In this document: piece after piece, positions 21,567-32,678 of the stretch | How positions within the stretch are numbered: the stretch's first letter is position 1 | Layout: each line of letters starts with the position of its first letter | Source of the DNA: Hymenopellis radicata | Lineage: Eukaryota > Basidiomycota > Agaricomycetes > Agaricales > Physalacriaceae | Reading direction: 5' to 3' | Assembly: GCA_015501595.1 (NCBI GenBank) | Contig: JADNRX010000003.1 | Coordinates: 62,001 to 126,000, forward strand | DNA length: 64,000 nucleotides | Translations under genes and position numbers: made by a program | The notes under the pieces: model-generated | Told to the model about the DNA's origin: nothing | What the model saw: only the letters and a program-made list of their open reading frames with translations | Database searches by the model: none

Positions 21567-24500
21567 ATGGACTCCCAATCCGAACCCGAATCGCAGCGTT
21601 TTGTTCCTCAATCGGATGACGATAAAAACGTCTTTCCTGTCGTCGAGATCACAGCTGAAAAGGGAAAGAAATACAAGGTACGTAAAATGTCTGTCTAGTT
21701 CGGACGCACGTCTCCTTCAATCCGCATTTCAATAATCTCACTTAAATAGGTGCGCTGGGCTGGTAACGACCCAGCGACAGGCAAGCCTTGGGCTGAAAGT
21801 TGGGAACCGAAAACCAACGTTATGTCTCCACTTGTGACAGATTGGAAGGCGCGTAAGCAGGCGAAGAAGGACAGGAAGAGGGCTTGTGAGTGTTATTCAG
21901 TTAATGCTGCTCAAGGTGGTGACGCCGATTTGGCATTCAGCAAAAGCGAGCAGTGCGAGCACGCGATCAAAAGCTTCGGGCTCGACGCGTTCGCGCAGGA
22001 GCACGACTGTGAAACTCGAGGATGAAGACGATTACGAGCACCCACCATCGAGGAAGACAGCCACGATGGCCTGGCAGCGCACGAAGTTAAACTCAGAGGT
22101 CGAACGAACTCCTTCAACCAGCAGATCCACGTCCACAAGCAGACTACGGAAACGCATATCTACGACGAGGCAGAGCCATGTCGCCGAGAAATCCGAACGC
22201 GACAACTCGCCTTCACCGAACTTACGACGGTCCGTGATAGTTTCCGAGAAAACGCGTCCGTATCCCTTCCTTTACAACTTGTGCACTAGTAGCTGATGTA
22301 GAAACTTACAGCCACGAAAAGCCGCTCTGTGTCTACCCCTGTGCGTTCAACACACTCCCACGAACACGATGAATCTGTGCATTACGAAGAGATAGTCCCT
22401 GATGATCCACCTCCACAAGAGCCGGAGTCAGAATCAGAGCCCGAAATTGTGCCCCGGAAACGGAAGCGCGAACCTAGCTCGTCGCCTGAGCCGCCAACAC
22501 AGGAGTCAATCACGCCGGAGGCAAGACAGAGAAAGAAGCGGAAGGTGGAGAGGAAGTTAAAAGAGCAGTTAACTTCACTGTCGGACGAGTCAGAGGATGT
22601 TGACATGGATGATAACGCCTCCGAGAAGCTGTTGTCGAACTCTGACTTGCGACAAGTTCCAAGGAGCGACTCGCATTCCAAGCTGTCGCGGCTGGATCTG
22701 GTGGATGCGACCAGTGCGGCGTTGGAGGAGGTCGAGCCTGATCTCGAAATAGTTCAGGACTCGCTAGAGAACGTGGAAGACAGTCAGGAAAGACGCGAGC
22801 CTTCGCCCCTACCGCCCACTCGAACCACGTCCAAAACGCCGCGTCCAGTACCTTCTGCTTCTCACGGTCGTCGTCTTCATCCGCTGGAAGAACCGGATCT
22901 CACCATGCTTTCCTCTGCAGACCGTGCACGTCTGCGGCGCCACGATCGCGATCTTGCAGCCATCGAAGAGGCGCACACTATGGAAAGAACGTCGAGTGCT
23001 GTGGTGACAGTCCAGAGTGCTCTGCCTGCAAACGACCAAGGGATGGTCGTGCCGGATTCCCAGGAGACTCGTCCCAAGAAGCGGACGAGAGCGCAGACAC
23101 GGTCGCCGTCTCCCCGTCCACATTCTCGGCGGAGTCTAATGAAGGGAAAATCGCCGTCCAAGTTATCTGTTGGCCGCTCGCCTAGCATTAAGAGCATGGG
23201 CAGCGTCAATAGCCATGCACATGGGAAAGTGCTTGCCCCAATTCCTGTCGTTTCGCAGAGTGCTTTTCGTCCGTATTTGACGCCCAAAGTTGATGATGAT
23301 AGCATTGAAGAGTTCAGCTCGCCAATCAAACCGGCCAAGCCACAAGAAGCAGACGAGGAGGAAGATGATGTACCGGACGAGGAACAAGAGGAAGCGGAGG
23401 CTGCGCCAGAAGAGGAGGCAGAAGTTTCGGAGCCAGACCCAGTACCAAATGAATCGAGAGACAGTCAGTACTATCAACGCAAAGGACTGGAGCTTGCGGA
23501 GGAGGCTAGGCGCAAGACGAAAGGCGAGCCGGTGAGAAAGAGGCGGATTGAAGAGCTCTTGAACAAGAAGAGGGAGAAGGCAGAGGAATTACCCACTCCC
23601 AAAGACGATTTGCCACCACCGGGCACAGTATCGGATACAGACGACGACCAGAGCCATCTGATACATTACGACGCGCTAGAATCGCAACAGGACGAGCATC
23701 CAGCTGTCGAAATGCATCCTACCACCGAACCAACGCCAGAACCGGAGCTACACCCGCCGTCGGAACCCGAGCCACAGCCTGAACCTGAAGCAGAGCCGGA
23801 GCCGGAGCGGGAACCTACACCTGAAGCAGAACCAGAGCCGGAGCGGGAACCTACACCTGACCCAGAGCCAGAGCGGGAACCTACACCTGAACCAGAGCCA
23901 CAGCTAGAACCTGCACGTCAACCCGAGCCCGACTCGCAAGAGACCAACGATAATACTCGGACGGATATTGACGATAGTGGCGAGCTCAGAAAAGAGTTGG
24001 ACTTGGAAGAAAGGGTGAACCGACGGCAGGAGGAAGAGGAGTCTTCGCAGGATCTGGAAGAGGAGGAGCGCGCAAGAAAGGAAAAGGAGCAGAATCAGAA
24101 TCAACCTGTACGTTTTCTGTCTTCTATGGCCTATCTGTATTGATTGGTTCGGCAGGATGCAGAGTCACAACAGTCGCAGGACACTGGTATGGGCGAGCGT
24201 CAACAGTTGCCGGTAATTCTAGTTTACAAGTTTCCCACATAGTTCTGACCATGTTTAGGATATGGAGCTACAGTATCCGGAAGATGTCGAAATGGGCGAG
24301 CAACAACCCGAACAGCAACTGGGTGAACAGCAAACCGAATCTCAGCATCAGATAGAGGTATGTGGCCCTTCGACTTAGCTTGTGGGAGTGATACTGACCC
24401 TTCACAGGAACCCCCAACTGACGACGCAGCGCGCACGATCCGCTTGCTCAACGCTGCCGCTGACGGTCTGCGGAATCAGCTCGCGGAACAGGCTAAGCAA

Positions 24501-25066
24501 ATCACATTCCTCCAAACGCAGTACACCGCGGCGTCCTCCTACGTCGACACCGTCCGCAAGGATAACGCCAAACTCACCGAGACCAACGCGACGCTCCAAA
24601 CCCAAGTTACTTCCGGCATGGCACTTATCCGTTCTACGTATGAAGGCAGGGTCAAGTTCCTGGAGCAGAATGCGACGCGTTGGCAAGAGACGGCGCAGTT
24701 TGTTATGAAGAAGGACGAGTTGACGAATGATGATGTGAGGAAAAAGGCGAGCTTGTTGGCGGTGCGAGAGGCGGAGATGCAGAATATGAGGGCGGAGATG
24801 GTTGGATGGCGGGGAAGGGCCGAAGGTGCGGAGAGGAGGTGTAGGGAGTTGGAGGGAGGGTGAAGGAGATGGAGCAGCAGCGGGAGGTGGAACAGCCGCA
24901 GCAGCAGCAGAGGGAAGTCGCTATTCCACTTCCGCATCGAAATCATGTGGCGCCGAGTCAGGGGAATTATTATTGCAACTGGCGGCCTTGTAAGGCGGGG
25001 TTTGGGACAAGAGATGAGCTAGAGGTGCATTTTGGGGTTCATGCCGAAAGTCCCGGTGTGGGCTGA
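21567..25066 (+). CDS. Chromodomain protein with coiled coil and C-terminal C2H2 finger
   Basis: Seven exons (from 21567, 21750, 21941, 22302, 24156, 24259 and 24408) give 1053 residues if one missing base near 24854-24860 is allowed. The N-terminus has a chromodomain-like stretch (KKYKVRWAGND..., WAESWEP), split by intron 1. A long acidic and basic low-complexity region follows, with KRKRE patches and a Pro-Glu repeat array (23787-23930). A coiled coil follows ([15 protein letters not shown] to [11 protein letters not shown]). Only after the frame shift does a clear C2H2 finger appear: C-NWRP-C, 12 residues, H-FGV-H. Known: chromodomains read methylated histone tails. Likely a nuclear chromatin protein. 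With the extra base the exon sum is divisible by three, which supports an assembly deletion. Confidence 0.82.
23787..23930 (+). repeat. In-frame minisatellite (30/36 bp) in chromodomain gene
   Basis: Two 36-bp units and one 30-bp unit, plus partial copies, encode [16 protein letters not shown] repeats. The units keep the frame. Such arrays commonly vary in copy number between strains. Confidence 0.85.
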
Positions 25067-26616
25067 TTGTTTATGTTACTATGTGTAGGATGACTTTTTG
25101 GTTTATGTGTGGAGCATGTAATTTATTGAATGTTGCAATATGGAAGACATCTGCCAGCAGGGTACGTTGATGTACTAGCCTCTGATTTGGCAACAAGTTC
25201 AAATCATTTTCGTTAGAAATATCTCTTCCAGAATACCTCGCAGGCTGCAAAATGGATACTGGAGTGCGTAGTCGCGACCTAGAACCGTTAGATTTGATAC
25301 CGAAAATCACGTCTTCAAGTTGTCTGTAGTATAAATCCCATGTGGCGCAATATGAAGAACGGCCGATTTATATGGAGCCTTCACAATGCCTAGTTCTGGC
25401 AGGAAACGAGCCTTGCCTTTGTTGGTGTCGAGATCCAAGACCTAGAGGACAGAAGGACGCACCAAATTTGCCTCTCTGACATGTATCGACATAGACCGCC
25501 TCGGCGTGGCCATGCAAGATGAGAGAAGCATTACCATACAGCTTACTTGAACAGCAGTCAATCATAGGGATAAACTGGATAAAAGGTCTCGTTTAAAGAA
25601 GTGAACACAGCGAAGACCAATCCATGGCTTAACGCTGCTCGCGGTCCAGCATTTCGTTTAAAAAAGCTACCAGCGATAAATCCCGCAGATACGGAGTTGT
25701 AGATGTCGTTCTTTCCGCGAAACTACGGAAGAAATGAGGTTTTGCTCATTCAAAGTGGAACACGGCATACCCTTTCAATCACATATCCTGTGCCACCATA
25801 CAGTGCTCCGGCCGCTAACATATTCGTGGGGCGTATGTTCGAAATGTTGATAGACTGTTGCCGTTTAGCACGCGCGAGAACTGGGCCGGACAGACGCTGG
25901 GACGACAATTGACGTATGATTACGACATCTACGAGACCCATGGCTAAACGACATGAGTATATGCCAGCCAAATACACTATAAACGCATACTCCCTAGGGC
26001 CATCGTTGCGACCACTGCGCGATACGTCCAGGCGCTCCTGCGCTGCGCCTCCCTGTCATCCTCGGTGAAGCCAGGCTCCTTGCCCACAGGGTTTGGGTCA
26101 ACACCACCCATGCCGGATCCAAGTTGAAGATGATCGTCCAAAAGAGAGCTGCGAATACGTGTCATGAAGCTTACGTTTCACTACATCGTCCGATCTTTCT
26201 CTTTTGTACCGCCAAAATGCGACGCATCAGAGCTCTGAAAATTTGGTACAGCTAATGTCACCTATATCTCAATCGCATCTCTGCATTTCTGCCCCATCGT
26301 CTCTACGCCAGTCCAAACCAGGCTTTCGCCTCTGTTCTCGCCTGTTCAACAATGCAATGCGCGGGTCCCACGCAATGGATGGTGACGCCTGCTCTCGTGG
26401 CCACTCGTTATCACCCACGCAACTGCACCCTGCACGATGATCCATACTCCGAGGCTCATGGTAGGTTTTTTACTAGTTCCTTTCCAAATAAGTACACTGC
26501 CGTCAAGGCTGATCTCGTCTCTCTGCGCCCATCTCCGTGCCATTACCGTGTCACTTTTCGCTAGGGTAAAACAGGCGTATACCACCTCAAATGGAGTGTC
26601 TTTCTTGACTCACATC
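25067..26616. other. Region without a supported gene
   Basis: A 62-codon minus frame at 25977-26165 looks somewhat protein-like but matches nothing I know. No repeats or RNA genes were seen. It may hold promoter sequence for the degenerate reductase downstream. Confidence 0.35.
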
Positions 26617-27118
26617 ATGTCGTCTAATAACACGAAAATCCCTACTGTGAGTTCGACTCGTTCTTTCACCTCACATAAACCTCAAACGGCCAACAGTCAA
26701 GCTCGGATCTTCCGGATTGAAGGTTCCGCCCATCATCTTGGGTTGCGCTGTCTATAGCACGCCTGAGTGGTACGATTGGGTCAAGGGAGACGAAGAATCG
26801 ATGAAAGACATCCAAAGCCGCGTTTGTTGGCGAGCTGCTATACATTATAGCCATCTAACCGCTTCCATGCCTGGTCCATCAGTCGCCCAGGTAAGAATAT
26901 CCCCAGCTTTGACAGACTGCGCTAGTAATCAGCCCTTCGTCGTTCGCCCATTTGGCTCTTGCGTACGGTAAGCTGTTCGATTTGGACCAATATGTCGTAC
27001 TAACCTCGAGTTAGCTGCATTACATGAGACGTTGACCGAGGCTGAAGTTCGTTATCTTGACGAACTGTATCAGCCTTGGAAGCCGATAAAGAACTTCAAC
27101 CAGTTTCCCAAAAATTGA
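26617..27118 (+). pseudogene. Aldo-keto reductase remnant
   Basis: The start MSSNNTKIPT joins over a small intron to KLGSSGLKVPPIILGCAVYS and PEWYDWVKGDEE, the N-terminus of a fungal aldo-keto reductase. The C-terminal LHETLTEAEVRYLDELYQ also fits that family. The ~250 residues between, with the catalytic Asp, Tyr, Lys and His, are missing, and what is left in the middle does not align. The full family length is about 330-350 residues, so this is an internally deleted copy. Unlike the one-base breaks elsewhere, an assembly slip cannot explain it. It lies 260 bp upstream of the short-chain dehydrogenase pair. Confidence 0.75.
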
Positions 27119-27376
27119 ATATTGAAGCCTCGGAACGCAGACTTTCACTGACCTGCCAGACCGAAGGAGAATTTATGCACGTTCTCTTGTGTAATACTCT
27201 CTGTCTTCGCCATGATCATCATCCTTCTCGATCAACGCGATGGGTGTTCAAGTGTATTATCAACGCGTGATGCTGGCACGGGGACTTCTACTGCCCGAAT
27301 GCTCAGGTCGAACTCGGATTTCCGGCAACTACTTAATGGCGAGAAGCTTACAGATACTTGATACCAGTGTCCTACC

Positions 27377-28490
27377 ATGTCGACGCCGCGCAAGTCTGTT
27401 CTAATTACTGGGTACCTTCCAAATTCTAGTGGCCATTCCTTGAATACTGAAACTTCGGTTCAACAGATGCCGACAAGGCGGCATCGGGGGAGCGCTAGCG
27501 CGGGAATTCCATTCCAAGGGTACAAGGAATTAAAGCTCTTCTATCCTTACTAATAATACGACACGCAGGCCTCCGCGTCTTTGCCACGGCGCTTTCTGCT
27601 TCTCACCTAGCCGACCTAGAAGCTCTAGGCGTCGAGACATTCTCTCTCGACGTTACCTCGCGTCCCCAAATAGCAGCTCTTGCCGCAGAAATATCAACAC
27701 GAACAGGCGGGACGCTTGACATTCTGGTTAACAACGCAGGTCGCTCGCGCAACAGAGCTGCACTGGATGAATCTGATGAGGATATGCTTCTAATGTTTGA
27801 GACGAATTTGTTTTCTGCTATCCGGATGGTCAACGACTTTTCGGGACTACTCATCAAGGCCAAAGGAACGATTGTGAATATTGGGTCTGTCACGGCGTTT
27901 GTGCCGCTCACGTTCAGTGGTACGCAAGTTGTTCATTGCGTTAAGTATTGACGAACGGGGTTTTTAGCGAGTTATAATGCCTCCAAGGCTGCTTTACTTC
28001 AGTACAGTGATACGTTGCGCATTGAACTCGCAGCTTTTGAGTATGCGCTTTCAATTCCTCGCGAATCCTCATTTGAATTTTTTCCGTAGAGTCAAAGTCC
28101 TGGTCACGCTCACTGGTGGTGTCCAGTCGAATCTCACGAACGTTATAAGCGAGCTGCCTCCCAATTCATTGTATCAGCCTATTGCTGCAGAGTACTGTGC
28201 GCGACCGGGGAGCACTCAAAACGGTGCCGTGCCCAACGCGGTGTTTGCCCGAGGTCTTGTTCCCCAGATTTTGAAGAAGAATCCGCCAAAATGGGTCTGG
28301 AATGGATCGTCTGTGTGGAAGGTATGGATACTCAGTTTCTTCCCGAGGGGACTCACGGTAAGTCGCCTTGTTCAATATTATGTGTTTCAAGGTGATCTGA
28401 TGTGGGAGTTGTATGTAGTCCTGGGTTGTGAGGGATTGGTTTGGGATGGGGAAGTTGAGACGGTATGTCAAAACAGGAAAGATGGAATGA
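27377..28490 (+). CDS. Short-chain dehydrogenase/reductase, copy A (AYR1-like)
   Basis: Six exons (27377-27411, 27467-27519, 27569-27919, 27968-28040, 28090-28357, 28419-28490) give 283 residues. Motifs in order: cofactor loop TGCRQGGIGGALA (residues 12-24), NNAG, the Ser of NIGSVTAF, and catalytic YNASK. This is a classical SDR. The length and C-terminus resemble fungal 1-acyldihydroxyacetone-phosphate reductase (AYR1) relatives, which use NADPH in lipid precursor synthesis, but substrate cannot be set from sequence. The C-terminal VWILSFFPRGL stretch is hydrophobic and may touch membranes. It is the upstream member of a tandem pair; the other starts at 29333. Confidence 0.92.
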
Positions 28491-28684
28491 GTTTTGTCAA
28501 CGAGCCCCATGTACACCATATGGTGCTTCAACACATCACCCTTTTTCTTTTTCTCTTCGAGTACCAGACAACACCTGGTGACTGCATACTGTCTCCGCCT
28601 ATTGCCGTGGAACGTCTTTGCGAAGGATCTGATCTCAGCAACCTCAGCTTTCGATTGGTCAACCGGTCACAGGCCACAGTGAGA

Positions 28685-29268
28685 CACATCGGGGGTATTG
28701 ACTTTTCCGAGCTGAGAAAGTAGTTAGGGAAATTGAATTTTGTATGCTCAGAAAATTAGATTTCTCCAATCCCATTTCAGGAAGTTTGCTTTTCCGGGCC
28801 GAGAAAAGATCCCAGGAAACGTGATTATCTGAGTCCTTTTCTCAGTCGGGAAAGTTTGATTTTCTCGGCTCAGACGGCAGCTGAGAAAGGCAGCTTTTCT
28901 CGTTGCTTTTCTCAGCGGAGAAAGCCTGATTTTCTGAGATGACAAAGGCCCTTGCACACCTCTGGCCTGTTTTTCTAGCTGAGAAAGGCATACAAGGGCC
29001 TTTGTCACCTCGGAAAATCAGGCTTTCTCGGCTGAGAAAAGTAATTAGAAAAGCTGCCTTTCTCAGCTGCCGTCTGAGCCGAGAAAATCAAACTTTCCCG
29101 ACTGAGAAAAGGACTCAGATAATCACGTTTCCTGGGATCTTTTCTCGGCCCGGAAAAGCAAACTTCCTGAAATGGGATTGCATCTGGAGAAATCTAATTT
29201 TCTGAGCATACAAAATTCAATTTCCCTAACTACTTTCTCAGCTCGGAAAAGTCAATACCCCCGATGTG
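28685..29268. mobile_element. Palindromic snap-back element, copy 1 (584 bp)
   Basis: Starts CACATCGGGGGTATTGAC and ends with its inverse, flanked by a 3-bp duplication AGA (28682-28684 and 29269-29271). The two arms of about 285 bp are nearly perfect inverted copies around a centre near 28977. The arms are full of CTGAGAAA and TTTTCTC words on both strands. No real coding capacity: the frames here mirror each other. CAC...GTG ends with a 3-bp duplication recall CACTA-type elements, but that link is inference. It fills the space between the two dehydrogenase genes and ends 64 bp before the second start codon. Confidence 0.9.
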
Positions 29269-29332
29269 AGACATGCCATCAACAGTCATGCCGTGATAAG
29301 AAATCTTGAAGGTGACTTGGTTAGTGACTCCC

Positions 29333-30455
29333 ATGTCGACGTCGACGTTGCCCAGGAAGTCTGTTCTAATAACTGGGTGCGTTCCAAAATGCAGCCTGGG
29401 TGGGTTGGATGCTATGACTTTGGTTCATCAGATGTCGTGAAGGCGGGATCGGGGGAGCGCTGGCGCGCGAATTCCATTCTAACGGTTCGTCCAGAACCAC
29501 AGCTATCTTATCCTCGACTACAATACACCACGCAGGCCTTCGCGTTTTCGCGACAGCTCGTTCTGCTTCGCAGCTCGCCGACCTGGAAGCTCTGGGCATC
29601 GAGACGTTCTCTCTCGATGTTACCTCACGGCGTCAAATAGCAGCTCTTGCCGTTGAAATCTCGACGCGAACTGGCGGAACCCTCGATATTCTGGTGAACA
29701 ACGCGGGTCGCGCTAGCAACATACCTGCACTGGATGAATCGGACGATGATATGTGTCTAGTCTTCGAAACGAATCTATTCTCTGTTATACGGATGGTCAA
29801 CGCGTTTTCGGCGCTGCTCATCAAGGCTAAAGGAACGATTGTCAACATTGGGTCTGTCACAGCGTTTGTGCCGCTCACGTTCGGAGGTGCGCAAGTTGTT
29901 CATTGTGTTGGGAAGCGTGTCGACAAACTCCGGACTGTAGCGACGTACAATGCCTCAAAGGCTGCTTTACATCAATATAGTGACACCTTACGCATTGAAC
30001 TAGCGCCTTTTGAGTGCGCTCTTTCGACTTGATCTGGACGCTGTCTGATTCTTTACCTTAGCGTCAAAGTCATAGTCATAATCACCGGTGGCGTCAAGTC
30101 GAACCTCACAGCTGTTAAGCGCAAGCTTCCTCCCGGTTCCTTGTACCAGACTATCAATGCTGAGTACCAAGCACGTCAGGGTCAAACCCAACTCAATGCC
30201 ATGTCCAATACGGTGTACGCCCGAGGTGTTGTTTCCCAGATCTTGAAAAAAGATCCCCCGAAATGGATCTGGAAGGGGACCTCTACATGGCTAGTTTGGA
30301 TTCTGATTTTTTTCCCAAGAGGACTGATGGCAAGTTTCCTGTCATTCAACTGACTCTTCCTTCTTCTAATGCTGCATTTGTAGTCCTGGATCTTCAAAGA
30401 TTGGTTTGGAATTGGAAAGTTGAGGCAGTACATTAGAACGGGGAAGACAGAATGA
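29333..30455 (+). CDS. Short-chain dehydrogenase/reductase, copy B (AYR1-like)
   Basis: Six exons with introns at the same sites as copy A give about 285 residues. The start reads MSTSTLPRKSVLITG, the cofactor loop is TGCREGGIGGALA, then NNAG, NIGSVTAF and YNASK. The end reads KLRQYIRTGKTE. All key residues are kept and no frame break is seen, so both copies may be active. It is clearly a tandem duplicate of 27377-28490, diverged in the substrate part and C-terminus. Its upstream region is almost entirely the palindromic element, so its promoter may have changed. Confidence 0.92.
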
Positions 30456-30861
30456 ACCTCTTCATAACAAGTCGCGATGTATATTAACAGACCTAGGACC
30501 ATTTGTCCCAACACAGAAGTCGTTATCAGAGGCCTGTGTGCCAGAGGAGAGAACATGTTATTTGTGGATGCCTCGAATAGTCGTGCCTCTCTGCACAACG
30601 CGCGGAAAGTCTGCATTGGTACCGTCTTATCCCTACCCGGTAACCCGACCGGCGACCGCGTAAAAATTAAAACTAGGGTGGTGAAGTAAACCCTTGGTTT
30701 TGATACACCTCAGGTTTACTGCGGTTACTAACGGTATCGATACGGTATTGAAACTGTCGGGGGTCGGGAGGTAGGTTTCAATACCGGCACGTGATCACTT
30801 CACGTGACGGCGCGCTGGCGCTAAGAGAAGCTGAGGGTTTACCGATCATGACGCTGGGTTG

Positions 30862-30940
30862 TTATATGCCATGCCGAATGTTATATGCCATGCCGGCGTT
30901 ATATGCCAGCCGAGACGCGGCGATCAATGGTTATATGCCA
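30862..30940 (+). repeat. Subterminal repeat TTATATGCCA x4
   Basis: Copies at 30862, 30881, 30899 and 30931, irregularly spaced (18-32 bp), within 110 bp of the element's left end. Such clustered short repeats are typical transposase-binding sites; that role is inferred. Confidence 0.8.
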
Positions 30941-30944
30941 CTTG

Positions 30945-31534
30945 CACATCGGGGGTATCAAATTTTCTGGGCTGAGAAAATAGTTTGAAAAATCCGATTT
31001 TCTATGCCTAGAAAAGCCAATTTTCTCGGAATCAATCCCATCTTGGAAAGTTTGCATTTTCTGTCTGAGAAATGATCTTGGGAAACTTGATTTTCTCGGA
31101 AACTTCCCAATCTGGGAAAGTCTGATTTTCTCAGCGCAGACGGCATCTGAGAAAGGCAGCTTTTCTTGTCACTTTTCTCAGTTGGTAAACCCTGATTTTC
31201 CGAGATGACAAAGGCTCTTGCATGCCTTTCTCAGCTAGGAAAACAGTTCAAAGGCTTACAAGAGCCTTTGTCATCTCAGAAAATCAGGCTTTCCCTGCTG
31301 AGAAAAGCGACAAGAAAAGCTGCCTTTCTCAGATGCCGTCTGCGCTGAGAAAATCAGACTTTCCCAGATTGGGAAGTTTCCGAGAAAATCAAGTTTCCCA
31401 AGATCATTTCTCAGACAGAAAATGCAAACTTTCCAAGATGGGATTGATTCCGAGAAAATTGGCTTTTCTAGGCATAGAAAATCGGATTTTTCTAACTATT
31501 TTCTCAGTCCAGAAAATTTGATACCCCCGATGTG
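30945..31534. mobile_element. Palindromic snap-back element, copy 2 (590 bp)
   Basis: CACATCGGGGGTATCAAA and its inverse form the ends; 3-bp duplication TTG at 30942-30944 and 31535-31537. The arms are near-perfect inverted copies around about 31240. It is homologous to copy 1 over its length but clearly diverged, while the two arms of each copy match each other far better than the two copies do. It sits inside the 1341-bp element. Confidence 0.9.
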
Positions 31535-32405
31535 TTGTAGCTTTCGTTGCTTGCTCTGTCCCGTGTAATCTTTAAAATTGTACAGAACAGCTTGAACAAC
31601 ATTGCTCTCGAGATGAACAAGGATTTGAGGAGAACCGAGTCCAAAAAACGGAGCCGTCAATCACTGGCGGCGCATGAGCCGGTTATCTCCGAGCAGGCCT
31701 GAGGAAGCGGCCACTTAGTATCAACTCAGTATATAGCCTGCATCTACGTGTTGACAGACATTCATAGCTACTCTCTGAAGAAACCGAAGCGGTCTTGCTA
31801 CGCCATGCGTCGTCGGCCCACCAAATCAGGAATGAACCCAGGTTAGGGTTACAAGACGTGGCGCTCTCACGCAAGTTTGGCGCGTTCTCATCTGCTTCTC
31901 ACTCTCAAAACTCGAGATGTACTGTGAGATTGGCATGGATGTGAATATGGGAGAGAGCGGATGCGTTGCAAGGCAGGATGACGCCTTCCGACACCTGCAT
32001 CAAATTTTGAGCGCGCGCGTAGCGCGAGAAATTTGAGATTGTACACTACAATCTATACTTTGTGACTTCCTCAGGACAGCCTCCAACTGAGCTGCCAAAG
32101 TTCCTTTCCTTTCTTTTATTGAATTCTTTTTTTGCAGTTTTCGGGCCGAAATACCCAGTAGAACGATCGGAAAACCAAGCTGAGAGTGGCGGGACAAGGG
32201 CGGGATGAGGGCGGCAAGCCGCTGCGCCACATCACGTGTCCAAAACACGTGCCGGTATCGAAACCGTTACTAACAGTATCGAAACTAGGGCCTCCTAGGG
32301 GGTCGGTATTGATACCGTTACTAACACCCCCGGGAGGTTTACTGCGCCACCCTAATTAAAACGGCTAATGTGGCGCATTTATGCTGCGTGGGCGACAAAA
32401 CAACA

Positions 32406-32485
32406 GGGCCTAACCGGGAATTGAACCCGGGACCTCCTCGATAGATTATCCCTAACAAGGAATCATACTACTAGACCATCAGGCC
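32406..32485 (-). tRNA. tRNA-Pro (anticodon AGG), with intron
   Basis: Reads GGCCTGATGGTCTAGTAG from 32485 downward. Acceptor GGCCTGA/TTAGGCC (one G-U), discriminator C, anticodon stem CCTTG/CGAGG, anticodon AGG at 32453-32451. The intron after position 37 is only about 8 nt. A TTTT run follows about 10 nt past the 3' end. Confidence 0.95.
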
Positions 32486-32678
32486 GATGACGACATAGGT
32501 ACCAGTCAGACTTGGATCTGCTGAGCCCACCTCTCCTTTTCTCCAACGCATCCGATCATCACCTGTTCACGTACCGCCATGGTTGACAATGACTGTAGTG
32601 ATACTCATTCGGAGCCGTGCGGATACCATAATGATTTAAAGGGAACCTCATTGTCTCGTTTCGACGACATCCTTCATC

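Larger units (their letters stand above)
30836..32176. mobile_element. Nested TIR element, 1341 bp, inside the hAT-like MITE
   Basis: Ends GGTTTACCGATC and GATCGGAAAACC are inverted repeats with 11 of 12 matches. The duplication AAGCTGAG (8 bp) lies at 30828-30835 and 32177-32184, and is present once in the intact copy 3. No transposase is encoded, so it is non-autonomous. Near its left end TTATATGCCA occurs four times. It carries the second palindromic element. Confidence 0.9.
30674..32354 (+). mobile_element. hAT-like MITE, copy 2, split by nested insertion
   Basis: The left part (30674-30835) and right part (32185-32354) match copy 3 at 48581-48912 base for base as far as I compared. Perfect 8-bp duplication ATTAAAAC at 30666-30673 and 32355-32362. 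Removing the nested insertion and one copy of its duplication restores 332 bp, the length of copy 3. It lies 51 bp downstream of the minus-strand tRNA-Pro. Confidence 0.93.

Noticed and set aside
30862..30940. TTATATGCCA repeats as a CRISPR-like array
   Set aside because: Ten-base units at irregular spacing in a eukaryotic transposon end; no cas genes.
28748..31521. Similar 62-99 codon frames inside the palindromes
   Set aside because: They mirror each other only because the DNA is palindromic; no start context or protein family.
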